A stretch of DNA of 64,000 nt from assembly GCA_003331935.1 (NCBI GenBank), contig QOQE01000005.1:18918-82917 (forward strand). The letters run 5' to 3'. Positions within the stretch are counted from its first letter, which is position 1; each line of letters starts with the position of its first letter. The notes beneath the pieces are model-generated. The model did no database searches and had not been told where the DNA came from. It saw only the letters and a program-made list of their open reading frames with translations. Source of the stretch: Alphaproteobacteria bacterium. Its GTDB lineage: Bacteria; Pseudomonadota; Alphaproteobacteria; Rhodobacterales; Rhodobacteraceae. Positions 63,277 to 64,000 of this stretch are shown here, piece by piece. The translations under genes were made by a program, and so were the position numbers.

Positions 63277-63930
63277 CTAAATCTGAAATATCTTTTCCAT
63301 AAGATTAAAGCTTGGTTTTACTTCTCTAGAGTAGTTTGAATACTCTCCTGGATACAAGATGCTGTTAATATTTGCTGACAATGATGCTCCAAGATTTACC
63401 TGAGTATCTTCAATAGCTATAGCTTCGTTAGGGCTAACTCCAATTTTTCTAAGAGCATTTTGATAAATTTCTGGATTTGGCTTGGGATTTGTGCAGTCTT
63501 TGGAAGTAGTAATTATATCAAAATCATTAAAGTTTACTTTGTCTTCAAGCGCTTTGGATAGCGAATTGATGTTTTTTTCTGAAGTCGTTGTTATTAGACC
63601 CACCTTTATATCACTAGCCTTGCTGTGATGGAACACTTCAACGAACTCAATACGCGATACATCTTCTTGCTCTATGAGTTCCGCATAAATTTCTTCCTTC
63701 AAATTGTGAATTTTATCTACGTCTCCTTCGGATATATTTGGTATTGTAAAATTTCTAATTCGATCTTTTCCACCTGGGACCTTTAGCATTTCACAGTAAT
63801 TTGCTACATTCCAATAGCAATCAATATTCAATCGATTGAAGGCTAAATTATAACTTCGTCGTTGTATCTCAGATGTTTCCGCAACTGTTCCTATAGATCC
63901 AAAAAAGACCGCTTTTAAGTTTTTATCCAC
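63277..63930 (-). CDS. HAD-fold protein lacking the catalytic aspartates
   Basis: The 217-residue protein has the architecture of CbbY/phosphoglucomutase-type HAD hydrolases. However, motif I, normally FDxDGT, reads FGSIGT: the nucleophile Asp is Gly11 and the acid/base Asp is Ile13. The later motifs remain: threonine-rich LITTTSEKN, a lysine in NPKPNPEIY, and acidic AIAIEDTQVN. It is therefore either inactive as a phosphatase or uses a different chemistry. The start is GTG at 63930, one base after the upstream gene's stop. Confidence 0.82.
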   Translation of the reverse strand: MDKNLKAVFFGSIGTVAETSEIQRRSYNLAFNRLNIDCYWNVANYCEMLKVPGGKDRIRNFTIPNISEGDVDKIHNLKEEIYAELIEQEDVSRIEFVEVFHHSKASDIKVGLITTTSEKNINSLSKALEDKVNFNDFDIITTSKDCTNPKPNPEIYQNALRKIGVSPNEAIAIEDTQVNLGASLSANINSILYPGEYSNYSREVKPSFNLMEKIFQI

Positions 63931-63931
63931 T

Positions 63932-64000
63932 CTAATTCTCCAAGTAAGTTAAGATTTTTTGCATTTCTAATTGATATCCCAAGAAGCCTTGAACGCGTTT
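63932..64000 (-). CDS. 3' end of an unidentified gene (runs off the window)
   Basis: On the minus strand an open frame enters at base 64000 and ends at a TAG at 63934-63932, one base before the HAD protein's GTG. It encodes 22 residues ending in LGYQLEMQKILTYLEN. The tight spacing suggests an operon with the HAD gene. Too little is present to name it. Confidence 0.4.
   Translation of the reverse strand, partial: KRVQGFLGYQLEMQKILTYLEN

Noticed and set aside
1..64000. tRNA, rRNA, CRISPR arrays, insertion sequences, prophage or integrase genes
   Set aside because: I looked for cloverleaf ends, regular short repeats, terminal inverted repeats and transposase motifs and found none.

Overview
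This 64 kb window is an AT-rich, densely coding stretch of bacterial chromosome. It most likely comes from a streamlined marine alphaproteobacterium. The strongest taxonomic clue is the gene order ntrB-ntrC-ntrY-ntrX-trkA-hfq-hflX next to ispD-ispF-pgpA, which is characteristic of Alphaproteobacteria. Supporting clues are yejABEF, TRAP transport, a purB-purC-purS-purQ run, GTG/TTG starts and many 1-4 nt gene overlaps. I saw no rRNA, tRNA, insertion sequence, phage gene or CRISPR array. No gap between genes reaches 300 bases; the largest are about 90-170 bp between divergent genes.

Layout. 1-1279 (minus): start of pgpA, then ispF and ispD (isoprenoid MEP pathway). 1389-10496 (plus): two nitrogen-type two-component systems (NtrBC, NtrYX), the potassium regulator TrkA, Hfq and the GTPase HflX. 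10465-12551 (minus): a permuted papain-like peptidase, thymidine kinase and a beta-keto acid cleavage enzyme. 12633-20940 (plus): a probable aromatic-acid catabolic island with an extradiol-type dioxygenase, a fumarylacetoacetase-family hydrolase, two MhpA-like flavin hydroxylases, a second VOC protein and a TRAP transporter. 20976-21392: periplasmic rhodanese. 21486-28217: the yejABEF peptide importer, a HIT protein and an SDR. 28287-33969: two EamA exporters, a TfoX-N protein, a LysE exporter, a class III nucleotide cyclase with TPRs and glutathione-dependent formaldehyde dehydrogenase.

34075-36920: a photolyase-related protein overlapping a DUF2256 zinc-finger gene, then a convergent Bcr/CflA-type exporter. 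36992-42653: an acyl-CoA cluster with a thioesterase, an HSDL2-like SDR, a single-chain biotin-dependent acyl-CoA carboxylase and an ACAD10/11- or LvaA-like kinase. 42667-44696: lytic transglycosylase and SDR. 44864-49424: an envelope trio of RND/MMPL exporter, LolA-like periplasmic protein and outer-membrane barrel. 49417-55309 (minus): SLC13 permease, dienelactone hydrolase, trypsin-like protease, DUF350 membrane protein, dual-specificity-type phosphatase and aldehyde dehydrogenase. 55403-58362 (plus): GST, RNase D, SufE and a solitary corrinoid protein. 58401-62350 (minus): purQ, purS, purC, purB and miaA. 62486-64000: a class II aldolase, a HAD protein lacking its catalytic aspartates, and the tail of another gene.

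Most notable points: purQ appears to start at an ATT codon in a TAATT overlap with purS; a perfect terminator-like hairpin lies inside the 5' end of dctQ; NtrC and NtrX both lack the sigma-54 GAFTGA loop; and the catabolic clusters at 11.7-20.9 kb and 37-42.6 kb have no substrate I can name with confidence.
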